Assembly (NCBI RefSeq): GCF_009932335.1
Contig: NZ_BLJF01000001.1
Span: forward strand, 1,860,001 to 1,924,000
Reading direction: 5' to 3'
Origin: Pseudomonas asiatica
Lineage (GTDB): Bacteria > Pseudomonadota > Gammaproteobacteria > Pseudomonadales > Pseudomonadaceae
DNA: 64,000 nt
Shown here: positions 54,691-63,781 of the stretch, piece by piece
Numbering within the stretch: the first letter of the stretch is position 1
Layout of the letters: each line of letters begins with the position of its first letter
Notes under the pieces: generated by a model
Seen by the model: the letters and a program-made list of their open reading frames with translations, nothing else
What the model was told of the DNA's origin: nothing
Databases searched by the model: none
Program-made: the position numbers and the translations under genes

Positions 54691-56013
54691 TCAGGCTTCC
54701 TCGAAGTGCATCTCCGGGGGCTTGCGCTTGAAACCACGGGTAATCACCGTCAGGTAGAGCACGCCGAGGCAGAGCCAGCCTGCCCCCAGGTAGATCGCCA
54801 GGTGATCAAGACTTGCCATCAGCCACAACGTGGATGCAAAGCCCACCAAGGGGAACGCGAGGTACATCAGTAGCGCGTTCGCACCACGCTGCTGCATGGC
54901 GACCCAGTAGTGGAAGATCACAGCCAGGTTGACCAGGCTGAACGCGAGAAATGCACCGAAGTTGATGAACGAGGTGGAGGTCGTCACGTCCATGCGCAAG
55001 GCAAGCAGGGCGACCACCCCGCACAGGATGATGCTGGGCACCGGCGTGCTGAAGCGTTCGCTCAACCTTCCGAAGAATGACCTGGGCAGCACTCCGTCAC
55101 GCCCCATCGCATACAGCAGCCGGGAGGCGCTGGCCTGTGCCGACAGGCCAGAAGTGAACTGGCCGACGATCAGCCCCAGCAGGAAGATGCTGACGAAGAT
55201 GTCGCCACCGATGTTCTGGGCGATTTCATAAGCCGCCGCGTCGGCGTTGGCAAAGTCGGTGGACGGGTGAGCGAGCTGAACGAAGTAGCTGCAGGCGATG
55301 AACAGCCCGCCACCGATCAGGGTGATCAGCAGGATGGCTTTCGGGATGTTCTTGCGTGGTTCCTTGGTTTCTTCGGTCAGGGTGCTGACCGCGTCGAAGC
55401 CCAGGAATGAATAGCAGGCAATCGCCGCACCGCTCATGATCAGCGGCAACTGGGTGCCTTCCTTGTAGAACGGCTCGAGTGTCCACAGCGGTACCGTGGG
55501 GTCGCCCCAGACATAGTGCACCGCCAGTGCAACGAACGCCGCCAGCACCAGCAGCTGAATGAGCATCAACAGGCCATTGACGGTCTTGGCCAGCCGCAGG
55601 CCGATCACATTGATCGTTGTGGTGATGCCGATGAATGCCAGCACCCAAATGGCTTGTGGCACGCCCGGGAACGCCGAGTGCAGATAGGCCGCGCCAATGA
55701 GCCAGATCGCCATGGGCAGGAACAGGTAGTCGAGCAACACCGCCCAACCGGTGATGAAGCCCAGCTGCGGGCTGATCGATTTGCGCACATAGGTATAGGC
55801 GGACCCGGCGACCGGGAAGGCGCGCGCCATGTGGCCGTAGCTCAAGGCGGTAAAGAGCATGGCGATGGCTGCAGCGAGGTAGGCTGCAGGTACCCTCCCT
55901 CCCGTGGTCTCGGCCAGGATACCGAATGTGCCCAGGACGATGATGGGGGTCATGTAGGCGATGCCGAAAAGCACCACCGAGCCCAGCGAAAGCGTTCGCT
56001 TGAGTGTGGCCAT
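54691..56013 (-). CDS. APC-family amino acid/amine permease (PuuP-like)
   Basis: A 440-residue, 12-span permease. The start LSLGSVVLFGIAYMTPIIVL and the TM6 region YSFLGFDAVSTLTEETKEPR are typical of the APC superfamily branch that includes the putrescine importer PuuP. The nitrilase-family gene lies 99 bp upstream on the same strand, so uptake of an amine or amino acid followed by amide hydrolysis is plausible. Confidence 0.9.
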   Translation of the reverse strand: MATLKRTLSLGSVVLFGIAYMTPIIVLGTFGILAETTGGRVPAAYLAAAIAMLFTALSYGHMARAFPVAGSAYTYVRKSISPQLGFITGWAVLLDYLFLPMAIWLIGAAYLHSAFPGVPQAIWVLAFIGITTTINVIGLRLAKTVNGLLMLIQLLVLAAFVALAVHYVWGDPTVPLWTLEPFYKEGTQLPLIMSGAAIACYSFLGFDAVSTLTEETKEPRKNIPKAILLITLIGGGLFIACSYFVQLAHPSTDFANADAAAYEIAQNIGGDIFVSIFLLGLIVGQFTSGLSAQASASRLLYAMGRDGVLPRSFFGRLSERFSTPVPSIILCGVVALLALRMDVTTSTSFINFGAFLAFSLVNLAVIFHYWVAMQQRGANALLMYLAFPLVGFASTLWLMASLDHLAIYLGAGWLCLGVLYLTVITRGFKRKPPEMHFEEA

Positions 56014-56112
56014 TACTGCTTGCTCCAGCTTGTGATTGTTATTCAGAGTCGAACACGCTGCCGTCCCTGGCGGCCTTGCATTCCAGTAATAGAGCCTGGA
56101 AGGGTGGAATTT

Positions 56113-56934
56113 TCAGGAGGGGATGATCAGTTCGCGAAGGCCGTTGGCGTGCTCGACCTGTTCACCCGGCAGCTGGATGCGGCGCTGGGCGATGTAGGTG
56201 TAATCGCGCCGTGACTGCTGCAGTTGGTCCATGGCCAGCTCGACGGTTATCCGGCACTCGCCACGGCCGGCTTCGCACAGCAACTGGCCGTACGGGTCGA
56301 CGACGGCACTGCCGCCGGCGAAGACCAGGCCGCCATCACCATCACCCACGCGGTTGACCATGACCGCGAAGGCCTGGTTTTCCATGGCGCGTGCGGTGAT
56401 GGCGGTTCTGTGGGTGGGCCCGTACGGGTCCATGTTGCCGTTGGTGACGATGATCAGTTCTGCGCCCAGCTGCCCCAGGGCACGGGCGGTTTCCGGGAAC
56501 TCGATGTCGAAGCAGATCAGCAGGCCGACACGGATGCCTTTGAACAGGGCTGTCGCAAAACGGTCGCCAGGGGTGAAAACCCCGCAGTCCGATGCCCAAA
56601 GGTGGGTCTTGCGATAGGTGAGCGCTACGCCTTCAGGCGTGACCAGCACGGTGGTGTTGTAGAAACGACCGTCGTCTGCGGCTTCGGCCATCCCGACGAC
56701 CACGGCAACATTCTGCGCTTGTGCGGCCTGTTGGACTGCCGTGATGCTCGGGCCATCCAGTGGCTCGGCGATGCGGCCGATATTTTCTTCGGTTGGGAAG
56801 CCCATCAGCTGGGTTTCCGGAAAGACCAGCAGATCGGTATCGGCGCCGCAGTTGCCGATCGCCTTGATGGTGCGCTGCAGGTTGTACGCGGTATCGCCAT
56901 CGCGACCGGCCAGTTGGACAAGCTCTACCTTCAT
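56113..56934 (-). CDS. Carbon-nitrogen hydrolase (nitrilase superfamily)
   Basis: A 273-residue nitrilase-fold enzyme. Triad: Glu in LLVFPETQLMGFP (about residue 40), Lys in TYRKTHLWASD (about 116), Cys in GLLICFDIEFPE (about 150). The C-terminal part matches N-carbamoylputrescine amidase-like and aliphatic amidase branches about equally. ATG 56934 is chosen for GAGG 7 nt upstream. Divergent from the LuxR regulator and followed by the APC permease. Confidence 0.88.
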   Translation of the reverse strand: MKVELVQLAGRDGDTAYNLQRTIKAIGNCGADTDLLVFPETQLMGFPTEENIGRIAEPLDGPSITAVQQAAQAQNVAVVVGMAEAADDGRFYNTTVLVTPEGVALTYRKTHLWASDCGVFTPGDRFATALFKGIRVGLLICFDIEFPETARALGQLGAELIIVTNGNMDPYGPTHRTAITARAMENQAFAVMVNRVGDGDGGLVFAGGSAVVDPYGQLLCEAGRGECRITVELAMDQLQQSRRDYTYIAQRRIQLPGEQVEHANGLRELIIPS

Positions 56935-57096
56935 TTCCAATCCTCGACTAACAGCTTCGACCGCCATGCCCTGGCGGCATGGGGTGTAAAAAACGATCCC
57001 GGTACAGGTTCGCTCAGCGTAAGCTAGCCCGGATTATGGGGTGGTCATCATGGCGGGGGGTATTACGCCCACGTGGTAACCCAACAGGGGTAGAGG

Positions 57097-57885
57097 ATGA
57101 ATTTTACGCTGCACGACATCGCCTGGCACCGATCGGTAGGCCAATTGATCGAAACCCTCGACAAGGACCACTTCTGGACAGCCTTGGTGCGGTTGCTGAA
57201 CGAGTACGTTGCCTGCGACAGCTGGGTTGCGCTGCTGTTTTCCGCAGGGCGCCCGCAGGTGTTCGCCGAGTGCCCCAGTGCAGACGGCAACCCTGACCCG
57301 CTGTTCCAGGACTACCTGAAGGGCTTGTACCTGCTGGACCCTTTCTACGTGGCCAGCCGAGAATCCGGGGGAACTGGCCTGGTGCGCCTGTCGGATGTGG
57401 CCCCTGAGTGTTTCGAGCAGACGGACTACTACCAGCGCTATTTCCGGCTTAACGTGGTTGCCGATGAAATTCAGTTCAACGTGCAGCTGGATGCGCAGCG
57501 CACGCTGTGCCTGTCGTTGGGTAGCAAGCGCCGGTTCAGCATCGAACAGGTCACCCTGCTGGAACTGTTGCGGCCATGGGTCACTGCGCTGATGCGTCAG
57601 CGGATGACGTTCGAGCGGGAGTTGCTGGAAGAGGCCACCAAACCTGCGCCGCACTGGCAAAGCCGCATGGAGGACAGGGTCGAGCAGATGGAGTCGCCGC
57701 TGACCGGGCGTGAGCTGGAGGTGGGGCGGCTGATGCTGAGCGGGTGTTCCAGCAAAGAAATTGCGCGCAAGCTTGAAATCTCCGTGGAGACAGTGAAAGT
57801 GCACCGCAAGCATATGTACAGCAAGTTGGGTATCAAATCGCAGTCGGAGCTTTTTTCGCTGTTTCTTCAGGCCCAGCTGGGTTGA
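57097..57885 (+). CDS. LuxR-family transcriptional regulator
   Basis: A 262-residue regulator. The first about 180 residues have no recognised ligand domain (not an obvious autoinducer-binding domain). The C-terminal LuxR helix-turn-helix is clear: LTGRELEVGRLMLSGCSSKE then IARKLEISVETVKVHRKHMY and SKLGIKSQSEL. Probably controls the divergent hydrolase-permease pair. Confidence 0.9.
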   Translation: MNFTLHDIAWHRSVGQLIETLDKDHFWTALVRLLNEYVACDSWVALLFSAGRPQVFAECPSADGNPDPLFQDYLKGLYLLDPFYVASRESGGTGLVRLSDVAPECFEQTDYYQRYFRLNVVADEIQFNVQLDAQRTLCLSLGSKRRFSIEQVTLLELLRPWVTALMRQRMTFERELLEEATKPAPHWQSRMEDRVEQMESPLTGRELEVGRLMLSGCSSKEIARKLEISVETVKVHRKHMYSKLGIKSQSELFSLFLQAQLG

Positions 57886-57976
57886 TTCAGGCTAGCTGCA
57901 TGGCTCCACTGGCTTGTGATGAATACTGTCGCACCCAGGCCTGCGCTGCATCTTCAGATTCGACTGGTAATTAAAA

Positions 57977-58618
57977 ATGACCCGCCCGCTGTTTGTTTCC
58001 ATCGATGGGCCCAAGGGCACTGGCAAGACCACGCTTCTGGAGGCGGTTACCAAGGCCTTGCGGGCTGACAACAAGAAAGTGATCCGGCTTTGCGAGAAAA
58101 AAAGCGACCCCTACCGGGGGGAAACCATGGCCCTTGTCAATCAACTGGTCAGAAACCCCTCCCGGGACCTGGAGTTGAGGGTATGCGAGCGCTTCGCCGA
58201 AAGCCGTGCCTGGATTTCCCGACACGTGCTGCCCAGGCAGCCAGCGGGCAGCATCATCCTGATCGATCGCTGGTACCCGTCTGATGCCGCATTTCGCCGC
58301 AGCGTGGCGTTCGACGAGATTCTGCGCCTGAACCTCGAACGAAATGTACAGGTGCCCGATTTGCATGTCGGCGTTGTCACGGCCCCCGGTACTTCATGGG
58401 CAAGAGCCGCGGCACGGACGCGCGGGCTGGGCAGTACGGTGATCCATAGCCTGGACGAGCAGGTTGCCTGTACCGAGGCGTTCGAGCGTGCGGTTGCGGA
58501 ACACGGCTGGGTATTGTGCCGTAATGAAGGGGCCATCGAGGATGCAACGCGGCAGATAGTGGCCGAGATCGATGGCGTGCTTCGACCACGTCATCGACCG
58601 CAGTGCGATCAGTGCTGA
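57977..58618 (+). CDS. Thymidylate kinase-like P-loop kinase
   Basis: A 213-residue P-loop protein. Walker A GPKGTGKTTLLEAV at residues 11-24 and the DRW motif (LIDRWYPSDAAF, about residue 95) are of the dTMP kinase type, but the canonical DRY is DRW, and the LID sequence of Tmk is not evident. Two Cys are at the very C-terminus. It is probably a paralogue with a changed substrate rather than the housekeeping tmk. No clear ribosome binding site. Confidence 0.7.
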   Translation: MTRPLFVSIDGPKGTGKTTLLEAVTKALRADNKKVIRLCEKKSDPYRGETMALVNQLVRNPSRDLELRVCERFAESRAWISRHVLPRQPAGSIILIDRWYPSDAAFRRSVAFDEILRLNLERNVQVPDLHVGVVTAPGTSWARAAARTRGLGSTVIHSLDEQVACTEAFERAVAEHGWVLCRNEGAIEDATRQIVAEIDGVLRPRHRPQCDQC

Positions 58619-58636
58619 AACAACAGCAAGTACTGG

Positions 58637-59059
58637 TTACTGCTTCATGGGCATATCCATCATCGACGACTGCTGATCCATCATCTTCATCATCATGTCC
58701 ATCATTCCGTCGCCCATACCCATGCCACCCTTGGCTCCCGACATTCCCATGCCCGAACCCATGCAGCCCGCAGCATGTTGCTGGTGCAGCATGGCCATGC
58801 TCTCCTTCATTGTCTTCATGCCCTCGCGCATGGCGGCCTGGCGCTCGGCAGGGGTCTTCGCGGCTGCGGCTTTGTCATGAGCAACCTGCATCTTGTGCAT
58901 TTGCTCGCTCATCGCCTTGTGCATGGACGACCCGGAAGTTGTACTGGCGGCTGGGGCGCTGGTGGAGGCGTCGCCAGCCTGATTTTTGTCTTCGGCATGC
59001 GCCATGAATGCACTACCGGCCAGAACAACAGCAAGAACCAACTTCAATTGCGTTTGCAT
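58637..59059 (-). CDS. Met-rich periplasmic protein
   Basis: A 140-residue exported protein: signal peptide ends AFMAHA; then an Ala/Ser/Thr linker, a helical region (MHKAMSEQMHKMQVAHDKAA) and a C-terminal segment of clustered Met and Gly (DGMMDMMMKMMDQQ) with a single Cys near residue 107. Met clusters suggest binding of Cu(I) or Ag(I), but this is inference. GGAG precedes the ATG at 59059. Confidence 0.7.
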   Translation of the reverse strand: MQTQLKLVLAVVLAGSAFMAHAEDKNQAGDASTSAPAASTTSGSSMHKAMSEQMHKMQVAHDKAAAAKTPAERQAAMREGMKTMKESMAMLHQQHAAGCMGSGMGMSGAKGGMGMGDGMMDMMMKMMDQQSSMMDMPMKQ

Positions 59060-59151
59060 GGCGAACTCCACTTTTATGGATATATACGACGTGCCTCAAG
59101 GCCTTGGTATGCCTGGATGATTGCAGTCTAGGCGGCCATCTGGTCGCGAAT

Positions 59152-59165
59152 TTGACCTGCATCAA
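59152..59165. promoter_or_regulatory. ANR/FNR-type box
   Basis: TTGAC-CTGC-ATCAA is a 9-of-10 match to the FNR/ANR consensus TTGAT-N4-ATCAA. It lies between the divergent Met-rich protein gene (about 93 bp from its start codon) and the YeeE gene (about 134 bp). Oxygen-dependent control of one or both is suggested. Confidence 0.55.
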
Positions 59166-59190
59166 ACAAGTGCAGCTTCATGCACTTTGA
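59162..59190. promoter_or_regulatory. Imperfect dyad upstream of the YeeE/YedE pair
   Basis: TCAAACAAGTGCA-gcttca-TGCACTTTGA has inner arms AGTGCA/TGCACT and outer TCAA/TTGA, and overlaps the right end of the ANR box. It could be an operator for a repressor of the sulfur-transport genes; no regulator gene is adjacent. Confidence 0.35.
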
Positions 59191-59298
59191 ATAGGCTGGC
59201 TAATCTCATTGAAATTGTCGGCATAGGGGTCGTGGTATTCTTCAACTTTCTTACTGAACCGTTAATTGTTCTCTTGTTCCTGTTCCGGGAGAAATACG

Positions 59299-59736
59299 AT
59301 GGCAATTGATTGGCTGGCCTTTACACCATGGTCCGCGCTGGCCGGTGGTGTGTTGATCGGGCTGGGGGCTGGGCTGTTCGCGGTGGTGAATGGCCGTATT
59401 GCAGGAATCAGTGGTTTGCTCGGTTCGATGCTGCAGCGAGGCGGGGAAGGGCGCAGAGAAAAGCTTGCCTTTCTTTTGGGGCTGCTGGCAGCCCCGTTGC
59501 TTTGGGGGATATTTGCCACGCTGCCGTCAGCCCGTTTCACCACGGCATCCTGGACACTCATCGCGGCGGGCCTTCTGGTAGGGTTGGGGACGCGCTACGG
59601 CAGCGGTTGTACCAGCGGCCACGGCGTCTGTGGCCTGTCGCGCCTGTCACCCCGTTCGGCGGTGGCAACGCTGTGCTTCATGGCTACCGGTTTTGCCACG
59701 GTGTATGTGGTCCGCCATCTCGTACAAGGGGCCTGA
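59299..59736 (+). CDS. YeeE/YedE-family sulfur transport protein, part 1
   Basis: A 145-residue, about four-span membrane protein. The motif [20 protein letters not shown] has the conserved Cys residues of the YeeE/YedE (TsuA/PmpA) family, which moves thiosulfate or related sulfur species. GGGAGAAATACG precedes the ATG at 59299. Its partner half is encoded 1 bp downstream. Confidence 0.9.
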   Translation: MAIDWLAFTPWSALAGGVLIGLGAGLFAVVNGRIAGISGLLGSMLQRGGEGRREKLAFLLGLLAAPLLWGIFATLPSARFTTASWTLIAAGLLVGLGTRYGSGCTSGHGVCGLSRLSPRSAVATLCFMATGFATVYVVRHLVQGA

Positions 59737-59737
59737 A

Positions 59738-60157
59738 ATGCCGGTGTTCAGTGGTTTCATCGCCGGGCTGCTGTTCGGCGTGGGGTTGTTGCTGGCAGGC
59801 ATGGCCGACCCCGCCAAGGTGCTCGGCTTTCTCGACATCGCAGGGCAATGGGACCCTTCGCTGGCGCTGGTGATGATCGGGGCGATTGCCGCAGCATGGA
59901 TACCGATGCGCTGGGCGAGCGGTCATCCAACGGCCCTGCTGGGTGGGGCGATGCAATTGCCTGGCCGACGTGATGTGGACCGCCGCCTTATCGGCGGCAG
60001 CCTGGTATTCGGCATTGGCTGGGGGCTTTCGGGCATCTGCCCGGGGCCGGCCCTGGTGCTGCTGCCTGCAGGGTACTGGCAGGCCTGGCTGTTCGTCGCT
60101 GCGATGCTGGTTGGCATGGGGTTGTTCCAGTGGCTTGAGGCGCGTCGTGGTAGCTGA
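59738..60157 (+). CDS. YeeE/YedE-family sulfur transport protein, part 2
   Basis: A 139-residue, four-span protein, the second half of a split YeeE/YedE pair. The motif [14 protein letters not shown] (about residue 89) carries the conserved Cys. The ATG is 1 bp after the stop of part 1. Together they form one transporter unit. Confidence 0.9.
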   Translation: MPVFSGFIAGLLFGVGLLLAGMADPAKVLGFLDIAGQWDPSLALVMIGAIAAAWIPMRWASGHPTALLGGAMQLPGRRDVDRRLIGGSLVFGIGWGLSGICPGPALVLLPAGYWQAWLFVAAMLVGMGLFQWLEARRGS

Positions 60158-60247
60158 CATCCAGCTTTCCAGAGCAGGCCGCTGTATGTACGCACCTTGG
60201 TGGATGCTGCATCATGCCTGGCCATTTACCGCCCCACGGAGAAAACG

Positions 60248-60751
60248 ATGATCAAGACCGGCGATACACTGCCCGACGTAACGCTTTACCAGTACAGCAA
60301 CGGCGAGGGCGGCTGTGCAATCGGCCCGAACGCGTTTTCCCTGCACGCGCGCTGCAAGCAGAAAAAAGTGGTTATCTTCGGCTTGCCTGGTGCCTTCACG
60401 CCTACCTGTTCGCAGCGGCACGTACCGGGCTACGTGGCCGCGGCCCAGGACCTGTTCGCTGTCGGGGTTGCCGAAATTCTCTGTGTTTCGGTCAATGATG
60501 CGTTCGTCATGAATGCCTGGGGTGTAAGCCTGCAGGTGGGCGATGAGGTCATGATGATCGGCGATGGCAATGGTGAATTCAGCGAGGCGCTGGGCCTGAT
60601 CCAGGACCTCTCGGCGCGCGGCATGGGCCGGCGCTCGCAACGCTATGCCATGCTGGTCGACGATCTGGTGGTAAGGCACATCGCGGTCGAAGCACCCGGC
60701 AAGTTCGAGTGCAGCGATGCTGCGAGCATGTTGGCTGTTTGTAAGCTCTGA
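60248..60751 (+). CDS. Peroxiredoxin (Prx5/glutaredoxin-type)
   Basis: A 167-residue thioredoxin-fold peroxidase. The peroxidatic Cys lies in GLPGAFTPTCSQRHVPGY (about residue 57), the signature of the Prx5 branch, which reduces H2O2 and alkyl hydroperoxides with glutathione/glutaredoxin. GGAG precedes the start at 60248. Close to the sulfur-transport pair, possibly one transcript. Confidence 0.92.
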   Translation: MIKTGDTLPDVTLYQYSNGEGGCAIGPNAFSLHARCKQKKVVIFGLPGAFTPTCSQRHVPGYVAAAQDLFAVGVAEILCVSVNDAFVMNAWGVSLQVGDEVMMIGDGNGEFSEALGLIQDLSARGMGRRSQRYAMLVDDLVVRHIAVEAPGKFECSDAASMLAVCKL

Positions 60752-60840
60752 AGGCATACACAGTTCATGTGGGAGATAGCTTAGCCCTTTGGGATGCGCT
60801 ATCACGCAGAAAACAAATATCGCTCGCTTGACGCGTTCTT

Positions 60841-60933
60841 TGTAGGAGCAGCCTTGTTCTGCGAAGAGGCCCGTACTGGCATTGCATATCTGTTGCCTAT
60901 ACCGGCCTCTTCGCAGCACAAGGCTGCTCCTAC
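60841..60933. repeat. REP palindrome pair (GTAGGAGCAGCC class)
   Basis: Inverted pair with arms TGTAGGAGCAGCCTTGTTCT (one base changed from the class consensus) and its near complement. It occupies the middle of the 330-bp gap between the peroxiredoxin gene and the MaoC remnant; I see no gene in the remainder of that gap. Confidence 0.88.
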
Positions 60934-61081
60934 TGGACCCTGCTAAATCAAAGGTTCATGTGTTGCGCCTCACGCCACTAGGACAACGTGTCTTCTGGAG
61001 GCAGGTAGGGAAGGGCTAAACTGGCGCCAGTTCCAGACGTTTCGCTTTGCCGTCGCTGCCTGCATACCCAGGAGGTAACTC

Positions 61082-61285
61082 ATGGCTTCTGCACCTGAAA
61101 GGCTCTTTTTCGAGGACTTGCAAGTAGGTGAGTCCTTCATGAGCGGCTCGTATGAAATGACCCAGGAGCGGATCCTGAGTTTCGCCTCGGAGTTCGACCC
61201 CCAGCCATTCCATACGGACCCCGATGCTGCACAAGAAACCTTTTTTGCTGGGCTGGCTGCTAGCGGCTGGCATACCTGCGCAGTC
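61082..61285 (+). pseudogene. Truncated MaoC-family dehydratase
   Basis: The first 68 codons are a clear MaoC hotdog-fold start: LFFEDLQVGESF, SFASEFDPQPFHTDPDAA and FFAGLAASGWHTCAV (active-site region). A complete enzyme has about 150 residues. After residue 68 the similarity ends and the frame runs on as antisense of the patatin-type gene. A good ribosome binding site (AGGAGGTAACTC) is kept. The 3' half has been deleted or displaced at about 61285-61315. Confidence 0.75.
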
Positions 61286-61315
61286 AGGCGTAAGGCCTCG
61301 AACTGTCCACATCAT

Positions 61316-62182
61316 TCAATGCTCATGGGCATGCGAGTGAACGGTCAGGGCACCCGGCACCTTGGTCCGTTCGAGCCCGCCGTGGTCCAGCCACCGAAGC
61401 GTCTGCTCATAGGCCCGCTCCAGCAACGACTCGGTCTGGTCGAAGTTGAATACCGAGACATCGACCGGGCACAAGGGCGGAACGATATGCAGGCTGGTGA
61501 GCGTGCGGAAGTGTTCGATGTCACTCACAAGCTGGCGCATGCTCATCAGGTTGACAGTGTGCAGGGCCAAGGCGACAAGGCCGCGGGGCGGTTGAGTCAA
61601 GGCGCAGCTGAGCCCGGTGGGAATTACCACGACATTGCTGGCGCCCAGCGCTACGGCAGTCGAAATAGGCGTGTTGCTTGCCACACCGCCATCCACCAGG
61701 AACTGGCCGCCGATCTGCACGCAAGGGAACACCAGCGGTATCGCGGCGCTGGCCAGTAGCGCCTGCTCGAGTTCGCCATTGCACAGCACTGTCTCGGCAC
61801 CACTGAGCAGGTCGGTGGTGACGATATGCAGGGGCAGTTTCGCATCCTCGATGCGATGGATCGGCAGCGCCTTGCCAAGCAATCGGTGCAAGGCCGCTGG
61901 TTGCAGCAGGAAACCACGCCGTTTGAGCAGGCCTCGGCAGGTATCGAGCCAGGACAACGGAAAGATGTCGGTTCTGCTCAGGCCTCGCCAGAATTCGGCG
62001 AGAGTCTCGACACCCTGAGCGTTGGGCCTTGCTGCAAAGTAGGCACCGTTGATGGCGCCTACCGAGGCGCCAACCACCATGTCGAACTGGACTTCGGCTT
62101 CGACCAGGGCCCGCAGCATCCCCACCTGGACCGCACCCAGACTGCCGCCGCCAGCGAACACGATTGCGGTTTGCGTAGGCAT
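61316..62182 (-). CDS. Patatin-like phospholipase
   Basis: A 288-residue Ser-Asp lipase of the patatin fold, acting on phospholipid or acyl esters. Oxyanion motif GGGSLGAVQVG (residues 12-22), nucleophile motif VGASVGAING (Ser about residue 39), and catalytic Asp in VDGGVASNTP. The start at 62182 (MPTQTAIVFAGG) matches the family. Tail to tail with the truncated MaoC gene. Confidence 0.9.
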   Translation of the reverse strand: MPTQTAIVFAGGGSLGAVQVGMLRALVEAEVQFDMVVGASVGAINGAYFAARPNAQGVETLAEFWRGLSRTDIFPLSWLDTCRGLLKRRGFLLQPAALHRLLGKALPIHRIEDAKLPLHIVTTDLLSGAETVLCNGELEQALLASAAIPLVFPCVQIGGQFLVDGGVASNTPISTAVALGASNVVVIPTGLSCALTQPPRGLVALALHTVNLMSMRQLVSDIEHFRTLTSLHIVPPLCPVDVSVFNFDQTESLLERAYEQTLRWLDHGGLERTKVPGALTVHSHAHEH

Positions 62183-62422
62183 GATTGCTGTCTCTGCACA
62201 GACGTGTGTCGACTGAGTGTAGTTGGCCGGGTGCCGGCGGGGCTGGGTGCTGCCAGTGCCGCCCACCTCTCATTTCTTGCCCGGCAATACCGAACCGAGA
62301 ACCTGCCTGGCCGTCTGCACGATGACCTGAGCCGGTCGTCGTCGCTGCTGAACGGCTGCACTCAAGCCAGGATCAATCGAGCTGAGTCGCCCGATTTCAT
62401 TCAGCCAGCAGGAGTTACAGCG

Positions 62423-62641
62423 ATGGCCCAGTACCTGTACCTGATCAGCTACATCCTCGACAACCAACCCGGCACCTGCGAATTGCGCAGCGACCAGGAG
62501 GACCTGAGCCGCGAAGCAGCGCGCGATTACCTCCAAGGCCTGCACCGCAACGAAGCGTCATCTTTCACTGACGTGCAGGTGCAACGTCTGGAGCACGACC
62601 ATGAGCCAGGCACGTCACCGGGGCATTATCAGCAACCATGA
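62423..62641 (+). CDS. Small hypothetical protein (DUF6555-like beginning)
   Basis: A 72-residue protein with AGGAG 8 nt before ATG. Its start MAQYLYLISYILDN resembles the partial gene at 63782 (MAGQQLYVIEYELHG), suggesting a common small-protein family in Pseudomonas; the rest diverges. Function unknown. Confidence 0.55.
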   Translation: MAQYLYLISYILDNQPGTCELRSDQEDLSREAARDYLQGLHRNEASSFTDVQVQRLEHDHEPGTSPGHYQQP

Positions 62642-62659
62642 AAAGGTGAGGGCTGGCAG

Positions 62660-62956
62660 ATGAAAAGAAGAGGTGAAACCTATAGAAAGTGGTGCGACCC
62701 GATCCTGCACCATCAAACCCATGAGGAAACGCTCGGAACCGGCACTTGCCTGGAAGTGCAGACGCGCTTGTCACGCACAGGCGCCACGCAGTTGTTCATT
62801 GGTGTCTATCGCACCGACGGTTCGGTGCTGTGCGAACGGATCTACGACCAACGCGCGGGGGAAACCATGAGGCGTGCGTTGCTGTGGGGTGTGGGATATG
62901 CCCGACGCGTCGCGGGTGAGGGCGAGGCGTTGCATGGCGAACCGGCAGGTAGCTGA
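62660..62956 (+). CDS. Hypothetical protein
   Basis: A 98-residue protein with GAGGG 7 nt upstream of its ATG. It contains GATQLFIGVYRTDGSVLCER and ETMRRALLWGVGYARR. No domain recognised. It overlaps the DUF72 gene by 1 nt (TGATG), so the two are co-expressed. Confidence 0.6.
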   Translation: MKRRGETYRKWCDPILHHQTHEETLGTGTCLEVQTRLSRTGATQLFIGVYRTDGSVLCERIYDQRAGETMRRALLWGVGYARRVAGEGEALHGEPAGS

Positions 62957-63669
62957 TGATTTATCTCGGTTGCGCTGGCTGGAGCCTGTCGAGCCGTTAC
63001 GCCGAGGCATTTGCGCAGCCCGGCAGCCACCTGCAACGCTACGCCACCCGCTTCAATGCAGTGGAAATCAACAGTTCCTTCTACCGGCCCCATCGCCCGG
63101 AAACCTATGCCCGTTGGGCTGCGTCCGTACCTGAGCATTTCCGCTTTGCGGTGAAGGTGCCCAAGGCCATCAGCCATGAGCAGCGGCTCTGCGGGTGCGA
63201 GGACGCGCTGGACAGGTTTCTTGCTCAATGCGGTCAGTTGGGCGACCGCCTGGGTTGCCTGCTGGTACAACTGCCGCCATCGCTTGGCCATGACCCCCAG
63301 CATGCGCGACGTTTCTTCGAAAGCCTGCGGCAACGGTATGACGGGCCGGTAGCGCTGGAGCCCAGGCACGCCAGCTGGCAATCGGCGCAGCCGATGCTGG
63401 TCGATTTGCGCATCGCCCAGGTTGCCGCGAGCCCGTCGCGCTTCGTTACCGATGCGCAACCGGGAGGTTGGCCGGGGCTGGTCTACTGGCGCCTGCATGG
63501 CGAACCGAGGATCTACCACAGCGAGTATCCCGACGAATATCTGCAGCGTCTGGCTGAACGCTTGCAGCACAGCCTTGCCGCCGGAGTGCCCACCTGGTGC
63601 ATTTTCGACAACACCGCCTCCGGCGCTGCGATAGCCAATGCACTGGCTTTGGAGCGGCATTTGCGCTGA
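62956..63669 (+). CDS. DUF72 family protein (YecE-like)
   Basis: A 237-residue TIM-barrel protein. Opening MIYLGCAGWSLSSRY, the motif FNAVEINSSFYRPHRPETYARW and the end YCIF-like WCIFDNTASGAAI are diagnostic of DUF72/YecE. Biochemical function is not established. Coupled to the small upstream ORF. Confidence 0.9.
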   Translation: MIYLGCAGWSLSSRYAEAFAQPGSHLQRYATRFNAVEINSSFYRPHRPETYARWAASVPEHFRFAVKVPKAISHEQRLCGCEDALDRFLAQCGQLGDRLGCLLVQLPPSLGHDPQHARRFFESLRQRYDGPVALEPRHASWQSAQPMLVDLRIAQVAASPSRFVTDAQPGGWPGLVYWRLHGEPRIYHSEYPDEYLQRLAERLQHSLAAGVPTWCIFDNTASGAAIANALALERHLR

Positions 63670-63781
63670 GGAAGTGATGGAAGCATGGCGATGGAAAAGA
63701 GCGATGACCAATCAGTCAAAATTAATGAATCTTTTTACACGTCGCTCGCTCCATTAGTCTGAATTGGTGAAGGAGAGTGCA

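Noticed and set aside
61286..61759. Continuation of the MaoC frame to 61759 as a 225-residue protein
   Set aside because: After residue 68 the codons are antisense of the patatin-type gene and have no MaoC similarity, so the tail was not annotated as part of a functional gene.
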